Below are positions 13,755-22,611 of a DNA stretch of 40,583 bases, piece by piece. The notes under the pieces are model-generated. The model saw nothing but the letters and a program-made list of their open reading frames with translations, was not told the DNA's origin and did no database searches. Source of the stretch: Beijerinckiaceae bacterium (GTDB lineage Bacteria; Pseudomonadota; Alphaproteobacteria; Rhizobiales; Beijerinckiaceae); contig JAUXWZ010000033.1 in the NCBI GenBank assembly GCA_030684835.1, positions 1 to 40,583 on the forward strand, in the 5' to 3' direction. The position numbers and the translations under genes are program-made. Numbering within the stretch: position 1 is the first letter of the stretch; each line of letters begins with the position of its first letter.

Positions 13755-16541
13755 TCAGCCAAGCCGCGAGAGCGCCGCCTTCATCTTGCCAATTCGGTCG
13801 AGTGCGTCCTGACGACGTTCGCGGTTTTCCTCAACCACATCGGCTGGTGCGCGTTTGAGGAAGTCAGCGTTGCCGATTTTGGCGTCGACCTTGGCGACTT
13901 CCTTCTCTTCCTTGCCTATTTCCTTGGCGAGCCGCCCCTTCTCGGCGGCAATGTCGATGACGCCCGCCAATGGCAACGCGACCGTGGTTCCGCGAACGAT
14001 CATCTGCGCGCTTTCTGCGGGCGCCTGCATCTGGAAAGCGATGTCGGACATGCGGGCGAGGCGCTTGATCGTATCGAGCCAGGGCTGAAGCTTTGAGCGC
14101 AGTTCAGCGCCCGAGCCCACGATGACGAGTTGCATCATCGCGCTTGCGGGTACGTTCATTTCCGAACGGACGGAGCGGACCTCAGAGATCAGGTCCACCA
14201 CGAAGCCAAGCTCCGCCTCCGCCGCGGGATTGGCGAGATCGTCATGGATCGGCCAAGACGAGAGCGTGAGGATCGACCGGCGCGGCGGGCCCGAACGACC
14301 GTTGATCGCCCACAGCTCTTCCGTGATGAACGGCATGAACGGATGCAAAAGTTTGGCGATCCGGTCGATAACCCATGCCGCGGTCGCGCGGGCCTCGTCC
14401 TTCGCCGGTCCATCGGCGCCTTGCAGCACCGGCTTGGCGAGTTCCAGATACCAGTCGCAGAAAACGTTCCAGGTAAACTTGTAGGCGGCGTTCGCCGCAT
14501 CGTTGAAACGGTAGGCGTTGAGCGCAATCGTGATGTCGCTCGCGGCCCGCGCGACTTCGCCGACGATCCACTTGTTAAGAGTTTGCTCAACGGCGCCCGG
14601 CGCAAAAGTGCCCTGCCGCGCACAGCCGTTCATTTCAGCAAAGCGGGCCGCATTCCACAGCTTGGTTGCGAAATTGCGATAGCCTTCGACGCGGCTGGTC
14701 GCGAGCTTGATGTCCCTGCCCTGCGCGGCCATTGCCGCCAGCGTGAAGCGCAACGCGTCCGCCCCATACTGGTCGATGAGCACAAGCGGATCGATGACGT
14801 TGCCCTTCGACTTCGACATCTTGGCGCCCTTCTCGTCGCGGACGAGGGCGTGGATGTAGACGTCGTGGAAGGGAACCTCCTTCATGAAGTGAATGCCCAT
14901 CATCATCATGCGGGCAACCCAGAAGAAGATGATGTCGAAGCCGGTCACCAGAACCGTGGTCGGATAAAAACGCGCCAGCGCCGGGTCGTTATCCTCCGGC
15001 CAGCCCATGGTGGAGAACGGCCAGAGCGCGGACGAGAACCACGTATCGAGCACGTCCTCGTCGCGGCGGATGACGTCGGCAAGCTTGATGGGATCGTTGG
15101 CGAGCGCGTCGGCTTCCGCGACAGTCAACGCATCGCGTTCCACGCCATCGGCCAGCGCCGCTGCGAAGGCCTCTTCCTCCGTTTCAGCGACATAGACGCC
15201 GCCCCACGGCGAATACCACGCCGGGATCTGGTGGCCCCACCAAAGCTGGCGCGAAATACACCACGGCTGGATGTTCTCCAGCCAATCGAAATAGGTCTTT
15301 TCCCAATTCTTCGGGACGAAATTGGTGCGCCCCTCGCGCACGGCTGCAAGTGCTGGCTGCGCCAGCGTCTTGGCGTCAACATACCATTGGTCGGTCAGCC
15401 ACGGCTCGATGACCACGTTCGAGCGATCACCGTGCGGAACGGTGTGGGTGTAGGGCTCAATCGTCGGGCAGCAGTTGAGCGTCTGCATCATTTCCACAAT
15501 GAGCTTGCGCGCCGCGCCGCGCTCCATGCCGTCCAAGGCGGCGATGGTTGCTGACAATTCTTCGCTCTCGTCGACGCCTTCCACAAAAGACGGGTTTTGC
15601 GTCAGGACGAGCTTGGCCTCCTGATCAAGGATGTTGATCAGCGGCAGGTCGTGGCGCTTGCCGACTTCAAAGTCGTTGAAGTCATGGGCGGGCGTGATTT
15701 TCACGGCGCCGGTTCCCTTTTCGGGATCGGCGTAATCGTCACCGACAATCGGAATGCGCCGGCCGACGAGCGGCAGGATAACGTTGCGGCCGATGAGATG
15801 CCCCAGCCGCTCATTCTGCGGATGGACCGCGACGGCCGCGTCGCCCAGCATGGTCTCGGGCCGGGTTGTCGCGACAGTGATGAAGGTGGCGGGATTTTCG
15901 GGATCGTAGGTCTCGCCTTCCAGCGGATAGTTGAAGTGCCAGAGATGGCCCTTCATCTCGACCTGCTGCACTTCAAGATCGGAGATCGCGGTCAGAAGTT
16001 TGGGGTCCCAATTGACGAGACGCTTGTCCTTGTAGATCAGCCCTTGCCGGTGGAGTTCGACGAACACTTTCGCGACAGCCTTCGACAGCCCTTCGTCCAT
16101 GGTGAAGCGTTCGCGCGACCAGTCGCAAGAGGCGCCGAGGCGCTTAAGCTGATCTGTGATCGTGCCGCCCGATTCCGCCTTCCATGCCCACACGCGCTCA
16201 AGGAATTTCTCGCGGCCCATTTCGCGGCGGCCAGGCTCCTTGCGCTCCGTCAACTGGCGTTCGACGACCATCTGGGTGGCGATGCCCGCGTGATCCGTGC
16301 CCACCTGCCACAGCACGTCCTTGCCGCGCATGCGCTCGAAGCGGCAAAGAATGTCCTGCAGCGTATTGTTGAGCGCGTGGCCCATGTGCAGCGAGCCGGT
16401 CACATTCGGCGGCGGAATGACGACCGAGAATGTATCAGCGCCAACCCGTTCGGGGCGGCCAGCGCGAAATGCGCCTTCCGCCTCCCAGAGAGCCGACATG
16501 CGCGCCTCGACGGAGGCAGGATCGAAGGTCTTGTCCATCAT
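13755..16541 (-). CDS. valS: Valyl-tRNA synthetase
   Basis: A 928-residue class I aminoacyl-tRNA synthetase that charges tRNA-Val in the cytoplasm. It carries the HIGH motif as HMGH (residues 52-55, in [13 protein letters not shown]) and the KMSKS motif as [12 protein letters not shown] near residue 574. The CP1 editing domain between them includes [15 protein letters not shown]. The anticodon-binding domain follows, and then the C-terminal coiled coil typical of ValRS (about 860-925, rich in Lys and Glu with regular hydrophobic positions). Length is normal. Two adjacent ATGs (16541, 16538) are possible starts. The 3' end abuts the zupT end. It lies about 140 bp downstream of prfB on the same strand. 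Confidence 0.97.
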   Translation of the reverse strand: MMDKTFDPASVEARMSALWEAEGAFRAGRPERVGADTFSVVIPPPNVTGSLHMGHALNNTLQDILCRFERMRGKDVLWQVGTDHAGIATQMVVERQLTERKEPGRREMGREKFLERVWAWKAESGGTITDQLKRLGASCDWSRERFTMDEGLSKAVAKVFVELHRQGLIYKDKRLVNWDPKLLTAISDLEVQQVEMKGHLWHFNYPLEGETYDPENPATFITVATTRPETMLGDAAVAVHPQNERLGHLIGRNVILPLVGRRIPIVGDDYADPEKGTGAVKITPAHDFNDFEVGKRHDLPLINILDQEAKLVLTQNPSFVEGVDESEELSATIAALDGMERGAARKLIVEMMQTLNCCPTIEPYTHTVPHGDRSNVVIEPWLTDQWYVDAKTLAQPALAAVREGRTNFVPKNWEKTYFDWLENIQPWCISRQLWWGHQIPAWYSPWGGVYVAETEEEAFAAALADGVERDALTVAEADALANDPIKLADVIRRDEDVLDTWFSSALWPFSTMGWPEDNDPALARFYPTTVLVTGFDIIFFWVARMMMMGIHFMKEVPFHDVYIHALVRDEKGAKMSKSKGNVIDPLVLIDQYGADALRFTLAAMAAQGRDIKLATSRVEGYRNFATKLWNAARFAEMNGCARQGTFAPGAVEQTLNKWIVGEVARAASDITIALNAYRFNDAANAAYKFTWNVFCDWYLELAKPVLQGADGPAKDEARATAAWVIDRIAKLLHPFMPFITEELWAINGRSGPPRRSILTLSSWPIHDDLANPAAEAELGFVVDLISEVRSVRSEMNVPASAMMQLVIVGSGAELRSKLQPWLDTIKRLARMSDIAFQMQAPAESAQMIVRGTTVALPLAGVIDIAAEKGRLAKEIGKEEKEVAKVDAKIGNADFLKRAPADVVEENRERRQDALDRIGKMKAALSRLG

Positions 16542-16630
16542 GGGAAACGGCGCTCCCGACGCCAGAGCGGATCGAGGCTCGAAATGCGGGTTACAATGAG
16601 AGGTCTATGTCAGTTCTGGGGGTTAGGCAG

Positions 16631-16657
16631 GCCGGCGCGGATTGTCAACGCGCCAGC
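16631..16657. terminator. Inverted repeat between prfB and valS
   Basis: GCCGGCGCG (16631-16639) faces CGCGCCAGC (16649-16657) across a 9-nt loop; 8 of 9 positions pair. It sits 21 bp past the prfB stop on the minus strand. No T-tract follows in that direction, so it may be a weak or Rho-assisted terminator, or simply an mRNA end structure. Confidence 0.35.
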
Positions 16658-16678
16658 CGGTTTACGTAAGCTTCGCCG

Positions 16679-17810
16679 CTAGTCGACATCCTCGACGTTC
16701 GCCGGTCCGCCGCCATTGATGCGTTGGGCCAGCGATGCCTGCAGGAAGTCATCTAGGTCGCCGTCAAGCACATCGCTTGGCGTGCCGGATGTGTGCCCGG
16801 TGCGCAGATCTTTGACCATCTGATAGGGCTGCAGCACGTAGGAGCGGATCTGATGGCCCCAGCCGATATCGGTCTTGGAAGCCGCAGCGGCGTTCTTTTC
16901 GGCCTCGCGGCGTTCGAGTTCGCGCTCATAAAGGCGCGCGCGCAGCATGTCCCACGCTTGCGCGCGGTTCTTGTGTTGCGAACGCTCCTGCTGGCTCGCC
17001 GCGACGATGCCGGTCGGGATGTGGGTGATACGCACCGCCGAGTCGGTCTTGTTGACGTGCTGTCCACCGGAGCCTGATGCGCGATACGTGTCGATCCGGC
17101 AATCGGCTTCGTTGATGTCAACGTGGATCGTCTCATCGACGACCGGATAGACCCAAACGGATGCGAAGCTCGTATGGCGGCGCGCATTGGAGTCGAACGG
17201 AGAAATGCGCACCAGACGATGCACCCCCGATTCCGTCTTCATCCAGCCGTGCGCGTTGTGGCCCTTGATCATCAGCGTCGCGGACTTGATGCCAGCTTCG
17301 TCGCCGGGCGTCTCTTCGAGAAGCTCGACCGAGAACTTCCGGCGCTCGGCCCATCTGCCATACATGCGTTCGAGCATCCGGGCCCAATCGCAACTCTCCG
17401 TTCCGCCAGCGCCGGAGTGGACTTCGACATACGTGTCAAAGCTGTCCGCCTCGCCCGACAGGAGCGATTCGATTTCGCGACGCTTGGCCTCCGCGACAAG
17501 GCCGCGAAGCATCTGCAGGCCTTCCTGCTCGGTGGTGGAATCGTCTTCCATCTCGCCGAGTTCGACGAGCGTCACGGCGTCATCAAGCTCGCGCTCGAAA
17601 CGCTTGAGGCTGCCAAGCCGGTCTTCGAGGTCTGTGCGTTCGCGCATTATTTTTTGCGCGAGGACGGCGTCATTCCAGAGGTTTGGATCTTCGACCTTGG
17701 CGTTTAGTTCGGCGAGGCGGCGCGTTGCAGTATCGACGTCAAAGATGCCTCCTCAGCAGTCCCACGGACTGCTTGATCTGTTCGACCAGCGATTCTGCTT
17801 CGGCGCGCAT
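16679..17810 (-). CDS. prfB: Peptide chain release factor 2 (programmed +1 frameshift)
   Basis: RF2 recognises UGA and UAA stop codons and triggers peptide release. The gene is in two frames. A 23-codon opening (MRAEAESLVEQ...LLRRHL) begins at the ATG at 17810 and runs into an in-frame TGA at 17739-17741. The main frame resumes at GAC (17740) after a +1 shift and runs to 16679, giving 376 residues in all, the normal length. The main frame carries the stop-codon-reading SPF tripeptide (VRISPFDSNARRH) and the peptidyl-hydrolysis GGQ motif (SGSGGQHVNKTDS). A call starting at the internal ATG 17647 would drop the N-terminal helices. It lies downstream of ponA, probably with its own promoter because a terminator-like hairpin separates them. 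Confidence 0.95.
17738..17753 (-). promoter_or_regulatory. prfB programmed +1 frameshift site
   Basis: On the minus strand an internal Shine-Dalgarno AGGAGG (17753-17748) is followed after 3 nt by CTT TGA C, the classic RF2 slippery stop. When RF2 is scarce, reading of the UGA is slow and the ribosome slips +1 on CTT, so the protein controls its own synthesis. The spacing and CTTTGAC heptamer match the well-studied bacterial prfB site. Confidence 0.95.
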
Positions 17811-17901
17811 GATGCTCCGGCTCTTTCATCGATAGGGGATGACTTTCAAGGCGTTATTTAGAGGCGCGCGGCCTTCATGTAAACGGCTCGTTCAACGAGA
17901 A

Positions 17902-17922
17902 CGGGCGGCATGGCGCCGCCCG
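17902..17922 (-). terminator. Hairpin terminator after ponA
   Basis: A perfect 8-bp stem, CGGGCGGC (17902-17909) / GCCGCCCG (17915-17922), with a 5-nt loop lies 8 bp past the ponA stop. On the minus strand it is followed by TTCTCGTT and then a second small hairpin (CTCG / CGAG, 17887-17899). This fits a factor-independent terminator with a weak T-tract. Confidence 0.55.
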
Positions 17923-17930
17923 GAAAATCG

Positions 17931-20330
17931 TCAGTAAAGACCGCCGGTCCCGGTGCCGATGGCGCGGTCGGAGATGGGGCTGCCGCTCGTGCGCATGCCG
18001 TCGCCCGCCCAGCCTTCTGGCGGGCCGGTGCCGGGCTTGAAGGCCTCAAGGATCGAGCCGCCGCCAGACGAGCGCGTTCCCGAGCGGGGATCGACGGACA
18101 CAAGCTTGATTCCCGGCGGGACGCGGAAGGGAACGTCGGGCTTGCCCTTGAGCGCCTGCACCATGAAGTCGCGGAAAATCGGCGCCGCGTAGCGACCCGC
18201 GGTGGCCGAATTGCCTAGCGAGCGCGGCCGGTCATAGCCCATGTACACACCCACCGCGAGATCCGGCGCGAAGCCCACAAACCACACGTCCTTGGCTTCG
18301 TTGGTCGTGCCAGTCTTGCCGGCCAGACGCTTGCCAACTGACTTCAGAACTTGCGCCGTGCCGCGCTGGACGACGCCTTCCATGATCGACGTCATCTGGT
18401 AAGCGGTCAGCGGATCAAGCACCTGCTCGCGCTTGTCGATCAGGCGCGGCTCGGGCTGGCTGGCCCATTTCTCGGCTTCGCAGCCCTGGCAGATACGCTG
18501 ATCGTGCCGGAAGATCGTGCTGCCCCAGCGATCCTGAATGCGATCAATAAGGGTAGGACGAATGCGCCGTCCGCCATTGGCGAACATCGAATACGCAGCC
18601 GTCATACGCAAGACCGTCGTTTCGCCTGCGCCCAGCGACATGGCGAGAAGCGCGGGCATCTCGTCGATAACACCGAAGCGCTTGGAGTACTCGGCCACCA
18701 GCGGCATCCCGACGTCGCGCGCAAGGCGCACGGTCATCAGGTTCTTTGAGTTCTCGATGCCATATCGCAGCGTGCGCGGGCCGGTCGGCTTGCCGTCGTA
18801 GTTCTCTGGCCGCCAGATCTCGCCGTTGCCCTGATCGATTTCAATCGGATCGTCGAGCACGACGGATGAAGGCGTGTAGCCGTTGTCGAGCGCGGTCGCA
18901 TAGACGAAGGGCTTGAAGGCCGAACCGGGCTGACGCCACGCCTGCGTCGCGCGATTAAACTCCGACTGGTCGAAAGAGAATCCGCCGACCATGGCGAGTA
19001 CGCGGCCAGTGTGCGGGTCCATCGCGACCATCGCGCCAGACACGTCAGGCACCTGGCGAAGGCGGAAGTTGCCCGGCTTTTCTTCAATTGGCTCGACGTA
19101 AACGACGTCGCCCTGCTGCATGATCTGCCGCAGGCTCTTGCGATTGGTCCAGCGAATACCTTCGACAGGCAAGACGCCTGTGACACGCTCGCGGCTCACT
19201 TCGCCGCCAGCTTCCTTCGGTGGCTGCAACCCGATGCGCGCAGCATTGTCATTCACCTCGAGGACAACAGCCAATTGCCACGGACGAACGTCGCCGAGCG
19301 CCGGAATTTCCGCTAATTGCGGGCCCCAGTCGCCGACCAGATTGATAGCGCGGATCGGGCCTCTGAAGCCTTGCGCTTCGTCGAAGCGAACGAGACCGTC
19401 GACGAGCGACTTGCGCGCCCACACCTGCATTTGCGGATCGAGCGTGGCGCGAACCGACAGGCCGCCCTCGTAAACCTTTTTCTCGCCATAGCGGTCGAGC
19501 AGTTCGCGGCGAACTTCCTCGGCAAAGTATCCGGCTACGTAGGCGTTGGGCGAGATGGCGCGCGGGTTGACGCCCAGGCCCTCGCGCTTGGCTGCGTCAC
19601 CTTGCTCAGCCTTGATGTGGCCGTCGTCCACCATGCGATTGATGACGTAGTTGCGGCGGGCGAGCGCAACGTCCCGGTTGCGGTACGGATTGAGTGTGCT
19701 GGGCGCCTTCGGCAGCGCGGCGAGGTAAGCCGCTTCCGATATCGTAAGCTCGTGCAGCGACTTGCCGTAATAATTCAATGCCGCCGCAGCGACGCCATAG
19801 CTGTTCAGGCCCAAGAATATCTGGTTGAGGTACAGCTCAAGAATCTTGTCCTTGGAGTAAGCGGCCTCAATGCGGAACGCGAGCAGCGCTTCGCGGATCT
19901 TCCGCTCAAACGTCTGCTCATTGGTAAGCAGGAAGTTCTTCGCGACCTGCTGGGTGATCGTGGACGCGCCTTGCACACGCCGGTCGCCACGCGCCATGAC
20001 CATGACAGCGCGCAGGATGCCTTCCGGGTCGATGCCCGAGTGCGAATAAAAATTCTTGTCTTCCGCCGACAGGAAGGCCTGCTTGACCAGCGGAGGAATG
20101 GCGGCTGCCGGCAGGAACAAACGACGCTCGCGGGCATATTCGGCCAGCAGCGTGCCATCGGCCGCATGAACGCGGCTCATCACCGGGGGCTCGTAGTCGC
20201 GCAAGGTTGTGTAGTCCGGCAAGTCTTTTTCGTAATGCCAGACGACGACGCCAATGCCGGCCGCAGCGATCACAAAAAGGATCGCGCCGGTAGCAAAAAG
20301 AAATCCGAAAAATCTGCCGATACGGCGCAT
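17931..20330 (-). CDS. mrcA: Penicillin-binding protein 1A (bifunctional transglycosylase/transpeptidase)
   Basis: A 799-residue class A penicillin-binding protein that polymerises and cross-links peptidoglycan at the outer face of the inner membrane. One transmembrane helix is at about residues 5-30. A GT51 glycosyltransferase follows, with catalytic Glu in SAEDKNFYSHSGID and the QGASTITQQVAKNFL signature. An OB-like insert then precedes the transpeptidase, which has SXXK (GSAFKPFVYA), SXN (ENSKNLMTVRLA) and KTG (GKTGTTNEAKDVW). ATG 20330 is chosen because it sits just before the helix (MRRIGRFFGFLF); upstream residues in the frame look unconserved. The amidase gene ends about 160 bp upstream on the same strand, so synthesis and cleavage of the wall are encoded side by side. 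Confidence 0.96.
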   Translation of the reverse strand: MRRIGRFFGFLFATGAILFVIAAAGIGVVVWHYEKDLPDYTTLRDYEPPVMSRVHAADGTLLAEYARERRLFLPAAAIPPLVKQAFLSAEDKNFYSHSGIDPEGILRAVMVMARGDRRVQGASTITQQVAKNFLLTNEQTFERKIREALLAFRIEAAYSKDKILELYLNQIFLGLNSYGVAAAALNYYGKSLHELTISEAAYLAALPKAPSTLNPYRNRDVALARRNYVINRMVDDGHIKAEQGDAAKREGLGVNPRAISPNAYVAGYFAEEVRRELLDRYGEKKVYEGGLSVRATLDPQMQVWARKSLVDGLVRFDEAQGFRGPIRAINLVGDWGPQLAEIPALGDVRPWQLAVVLEVNDNAARIGLQPPKEAGGEVSRERVTGVLPVEGIRWTNRKSLRQIMQQGDVVYVEPIEEKPGNFRLRQVPDVSGAMVAMDPHTGRVLAMVGGFSFDQSEFNRATQAWRQPGSAFKPFVYATALDNGYTPSSVVLDDPIEIDQGNGEIWRPENYDGKPTGPRTLRYGIENSKNLMTVRLARDVGMPLVAEYSKRFGVIDEMPALLAMSLGAGETTVLRMTAAYSMFANGGRRIRPTLIDRIQDRWGSTIFRHDQRICQGCEAEKWASQPEPRLIDKREQVLDPLTAYQMTSIMEGVVQRGTAQVLKSVGKRLAGKTGTTNEAKDVWFVGFAPDLAVGVYMGYDRPRSLGNSATAGRYAAPIFRDFMVQALKGKPDVPFRVPPGIKLVSVDPRSGTRSSGGGSILEAFKPGTGPPEGWAGDGMRTSGSPISDRAIGTGTGGLY

Positions 20331-20383
20331 GTAATCTCTGCCTCGAAGACGCCGGTTCAAACCCGCGTGCAGAAAACCCCGAT

Positions 20384-20447
20384 AACACAAACGCTACGAA
20401 CTCGTCAGCCCCGTAACTTGCACCAAGCCGTGAAGACTCTTTGTGTT
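20384..20447. promoter_or_regulatory. AT-rich inverted repeat upstream of ponA
   Basis: AACACAAA (20384-20391) and TTTGTGTT (20440-20447) are perfect reverse complements separated by 48 bp, in the 161-bp gap before ponA. They could be paired operator half-sites or the base of a leader stem. The evidence is symmetry alone. Confidence 0.25.
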
Positions 20448-20487
20448 GTTTTGGCGGCGCCCTCGAAACGCAAGTCCGCCAAGGGCT

Positions 20488-20506
20488 TCAATCACGGCGT
20501 GATTGA
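20488..20506. other. Stem-loop across the amidase stop codon
   Basis: TCAATCAC (20488-20495), a 3-nt loop, and GTGATTGA (20499-20506) form a perfect 8-bp stem spanning the amidase stop at 20492-20494. No T-tract follows on the minus strand, so it is more likely an mRNA 3' stabiliser or a weak attenuator before ponA than a full terminator. Confidence 0.35.
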
Positions 20507-21874
20507 CGCAACTCCTGCATTATCTTCCGCAGTGTTGCCTGGGGAACGCATTGCGAAGAAGCGATCAATTGAAACCGCCACCGCTTTGGCGGTTTTAGCG
20601 CGCCATTGGGGGTCGCTCAGCAGCGCCGAATCCTTTTCGCTGGAAAGATAACCCAGTTCAAGCAGCGCAGAGGGAACATCCGGCGCCTTCAAAACTGTGA
20701 AGCCTGCGGAACGTATAGGGTTTTTGTTTAACCGCGCTGCGTCCTTCCAGACGCTGACAAGCGTGCGGGCGAAAACGTGGCTGTAGGCCCGCGTTTCCCG
20801 GCGGGCCAGATCGAATAGAATGTCCGAGACGCCGCCGCCCTCTTCCACGCCGTCGGCGCCTGCAATTTTGTCGGCAAAGTTCTCTTTCTCGGCGAGTCGG
20901 GCGGCATGCGCGTCGGACGCCTTGTCCGAGACCGTATAGACAGTGGCGCCCGAAACGCCGCCTTCGCTGAGTGTGTCGGCGTGAATGGAAAGCAAAAGCT
21001 GAGCGTTGGCGGCTCGCGCGATCTGCACCCGTTGCCCAAGCGGCACGAACACATCTTCAGTGCGCGTCATGACGACCTCATACCGTCCGGTCTGCACCAG
21101 AACAGCTTCGAGCGCGCGCGCAAACTCAAAAACGATTTCCTTCTCCGGCGCGCGCCCTTTCGCGACTGCGCCAACATCGATGCCTCCGTGGCCCGGATCA
21201 ATCACCACAACCGGCTTCGATGTGGCGGAGGGGTTCGCAATTGCGACGCCCATGGTCGATGGCGCAGCATTGGCGCGCGCAGCCTCGGTTGCGGCAGCGG
21301 TAAAGGTCGCACGGTCGGTGGGGACAAGATCGACCAGCAGACGCAGGCGTCCCTCTTCCGACACCTCCGTCTCCGCCTTAAGGATGCGCGCGGGACGATC
21401 CAGATCGATAACGACGCGCGAGCGCCCGGCCCCCAGTTTGCCGAATCGGTAAGATCCGATCAGGCCGGAAGGCGCGGCGTCGCCCGATGCGGGCTTCTTT
21501 CCCCGAACTGGGGATGCGCGCTGACCGGCCTCCGAATCCACGGCGAAGATCGTCTCGGGTACATCGACGATCACCCGGTCCGGCTCCGCCATGACAAAGG
21601 CGCGCACATCCAGATGTGAGGTGACGTCAAAAGCGATTCGAGTCGTTTCTCCAAACCGGACGATCCGAATCGAAGACGCGACCGGAAGCGCCGCGGGAGG
21701 AGAATCGCCTCCAACCGACGGCCTCAAGGCAGGCCGATCCGGCTCGGTGGCCCACGCGCTGTCGATCGACGTAAAGAAAGCAGTCAGCGCCAAGGCTCCG
21801 ACAAGGAGGCCATAGCGGGCCGTTTTGTCGCCGCAGCGTCTCGCAAATCGTCGGACGCTTAGGGCTCCTGACAT
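20492..21874 (-). CDS. amiC: Periplasmic N-acetylmuramoyl-L-alanine amidase with AMIN domain
   Basis: A 460-residue zinc amidase that cuts the bond between N-acetylmuramic acid and the stem peptide during cell separation. A signal peptide or anchor lies at about residues 18-40 (RYGLLVGALALTAFF). An AMIN domain (about 65-190, RIAFDVTSHLDVRAF) targets it to wall or division sites. The Amidase_3 catalytic domain (about 230-450) carries zinc ligands His and Glu in VIDPGHGGIDVGA and APEKEIVFEFA, His in LSIHADT, and the catalytic Glu in ALLELGYLSSEKD. The ATG at 21874 has a GGAG ribosome-binding site at 6-nt spacing; the frame is open for 190 codons more upstream, but this reads as non-coding. It precedes ponA on the same strand and is divergent from rne. 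The symbol reflects domain layout only. Confidence 0.92.
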   Translation of the reverse strand: MSGALSVRRFARRCGDKTARYGLLVGALALTAFFTSIDSAWATEPDRPALRPSVGGDSPPAALPVASSIRIVRFGETTRIAFDVTSHLDVRAFVMAEPDRVIVDVPETIFAVDSEAGQRASPVRGKKPASGDAAPSGLIGSYRFGKLGAGRSRVVIDLDRPARILKAETEVSEEGRLRLLVDLVPTDRATFTAAATEAARANAAPSTMGVAIANPSATSKPVVVIDPGHGGIDVGAVAKGRAPEKEIVFEFARALEAVLVQTGRYEVVMTRTEDVFVPLGQRVQIARAANAQLLLSIHADTLSEGGVSGATVYTVSDKASDAHAARLAEKENFADKIAGADGVEEGGGVSDILFDLARRETRAYSHVFARTLVSVWKDAARLNKNPIRSAGFTVLKAPDVPSALLELGYLSSEKDSALLSDPQWRAKTAKAVAVSIDRFFAMRSPGNTAEDNAGVASITP

Positions 21875-22611
21875 AAAAAACTCCAGCGAAGTCCGGCCAA
21901 CGGCGCAGCAGAACCTAGGTTCCACATAATGGATAGGACCTCGATGGTTAACGCGCAGTAAGTCACGTGGCGGCGATTTGCGTGAAAGCGTGGCCATTGG
22001 GTAACACGGCCGCGTTACTTGCAAGACGGGGCCTGCCGTCATAATAAGTAATGGTCCAATCCGGACGAGACGCCAACTTCGTCGCGCCAGCGACGGAAGC
22101 AGCAGGATGAGGCGCCTCCCGCCAGCCGGGGTTCGCGCCGAAGACCGCAGCTTCATGAAGAAGACATCTGCTCGCTCCGGAATGGATCGCTGACCTCTGC
22201 CGAGGCTGGCGGCGCGCAAGGCGCGGCGACGCGCAGGTGTGAATGCAATGAATTTTCCCGCTCCGGGGCCCTCGCCAGCAAATGGCGTATGCGCCGGCAA
22301 CATGTCTGATGGATGCATCTCCGGCCTCGTCGCCTTTATGGCTGAGCGTCCGGCCGCTTTATCGTCGGGCGCGGGACAGAGACCTTCTTTCAAGTTCAAC
22401 AACCGTACGAGGCTCGCCAGTCGCGGCTCTCGTATGCGGTTCATATCCGCCGGCCGGGTCAGTCCCGGCGGCGCTCCCTCGCCTATTTCTCAATCCCATC
22501 CTGAGGCTTCGTCGCCCGACCGCCAGTCCGAGCACGGCGGGACAAGGCTTTTCCCGCGGCCTGGCCGCGCGGCGGCGATGCAAGCCTCGCTAGAGAAAGT
22601 TCAATCTCCCT
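21875..22611. promoter_or_regulatory. amiC/rne divergent region with a long structured rne leader
   Basis: This 737-bp region has no credible gene. On the amiC side are a 12-bp perfect palindrome GAACCTAGGTTC (21911-21922) and, on the minus strand, TTAACCAT (21951-21944), a CtrA half-site. On the rne side a promoter candidate is TTGCAA (22019-22024), 17 bp, TAATAA (22042-22047), implying a leader of about 555 nt. The leader can fold: AACCGTACGAG (22401-22411) with CTCGTA-TG-CGGTT (22429-22441, 2-nt bulge); GCCGGG / CCCGGC (22453-22469, 5-nt loop); and GAGGCTT (22503-22509) or AGGCTT (22545-22550) competing for AAGCCTC (22582-22588) just before the start codon. A long leader used for RNase E feedback is known in enterobacteria; the same role here is inference. 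Confidence 0.5.

Noticed and set aside
14130-15554. 474-codon open frame on the plus strand
   Set aside because: It is antisense to valS, whose HIGH and KMSKS motifs are intact. Long antisense frames are common in GC-rich DNA.
15597-16682. 361-codon open frame on the plus strand
   Set aside because: Also antisense to valS, with composition rich in Arg and His and no domain.
19317-20651. 444-codon open frame on the plus strand
   Set aside because: Antisense to ponA, whose glycosyltransferase motifs are read on the minus strand.
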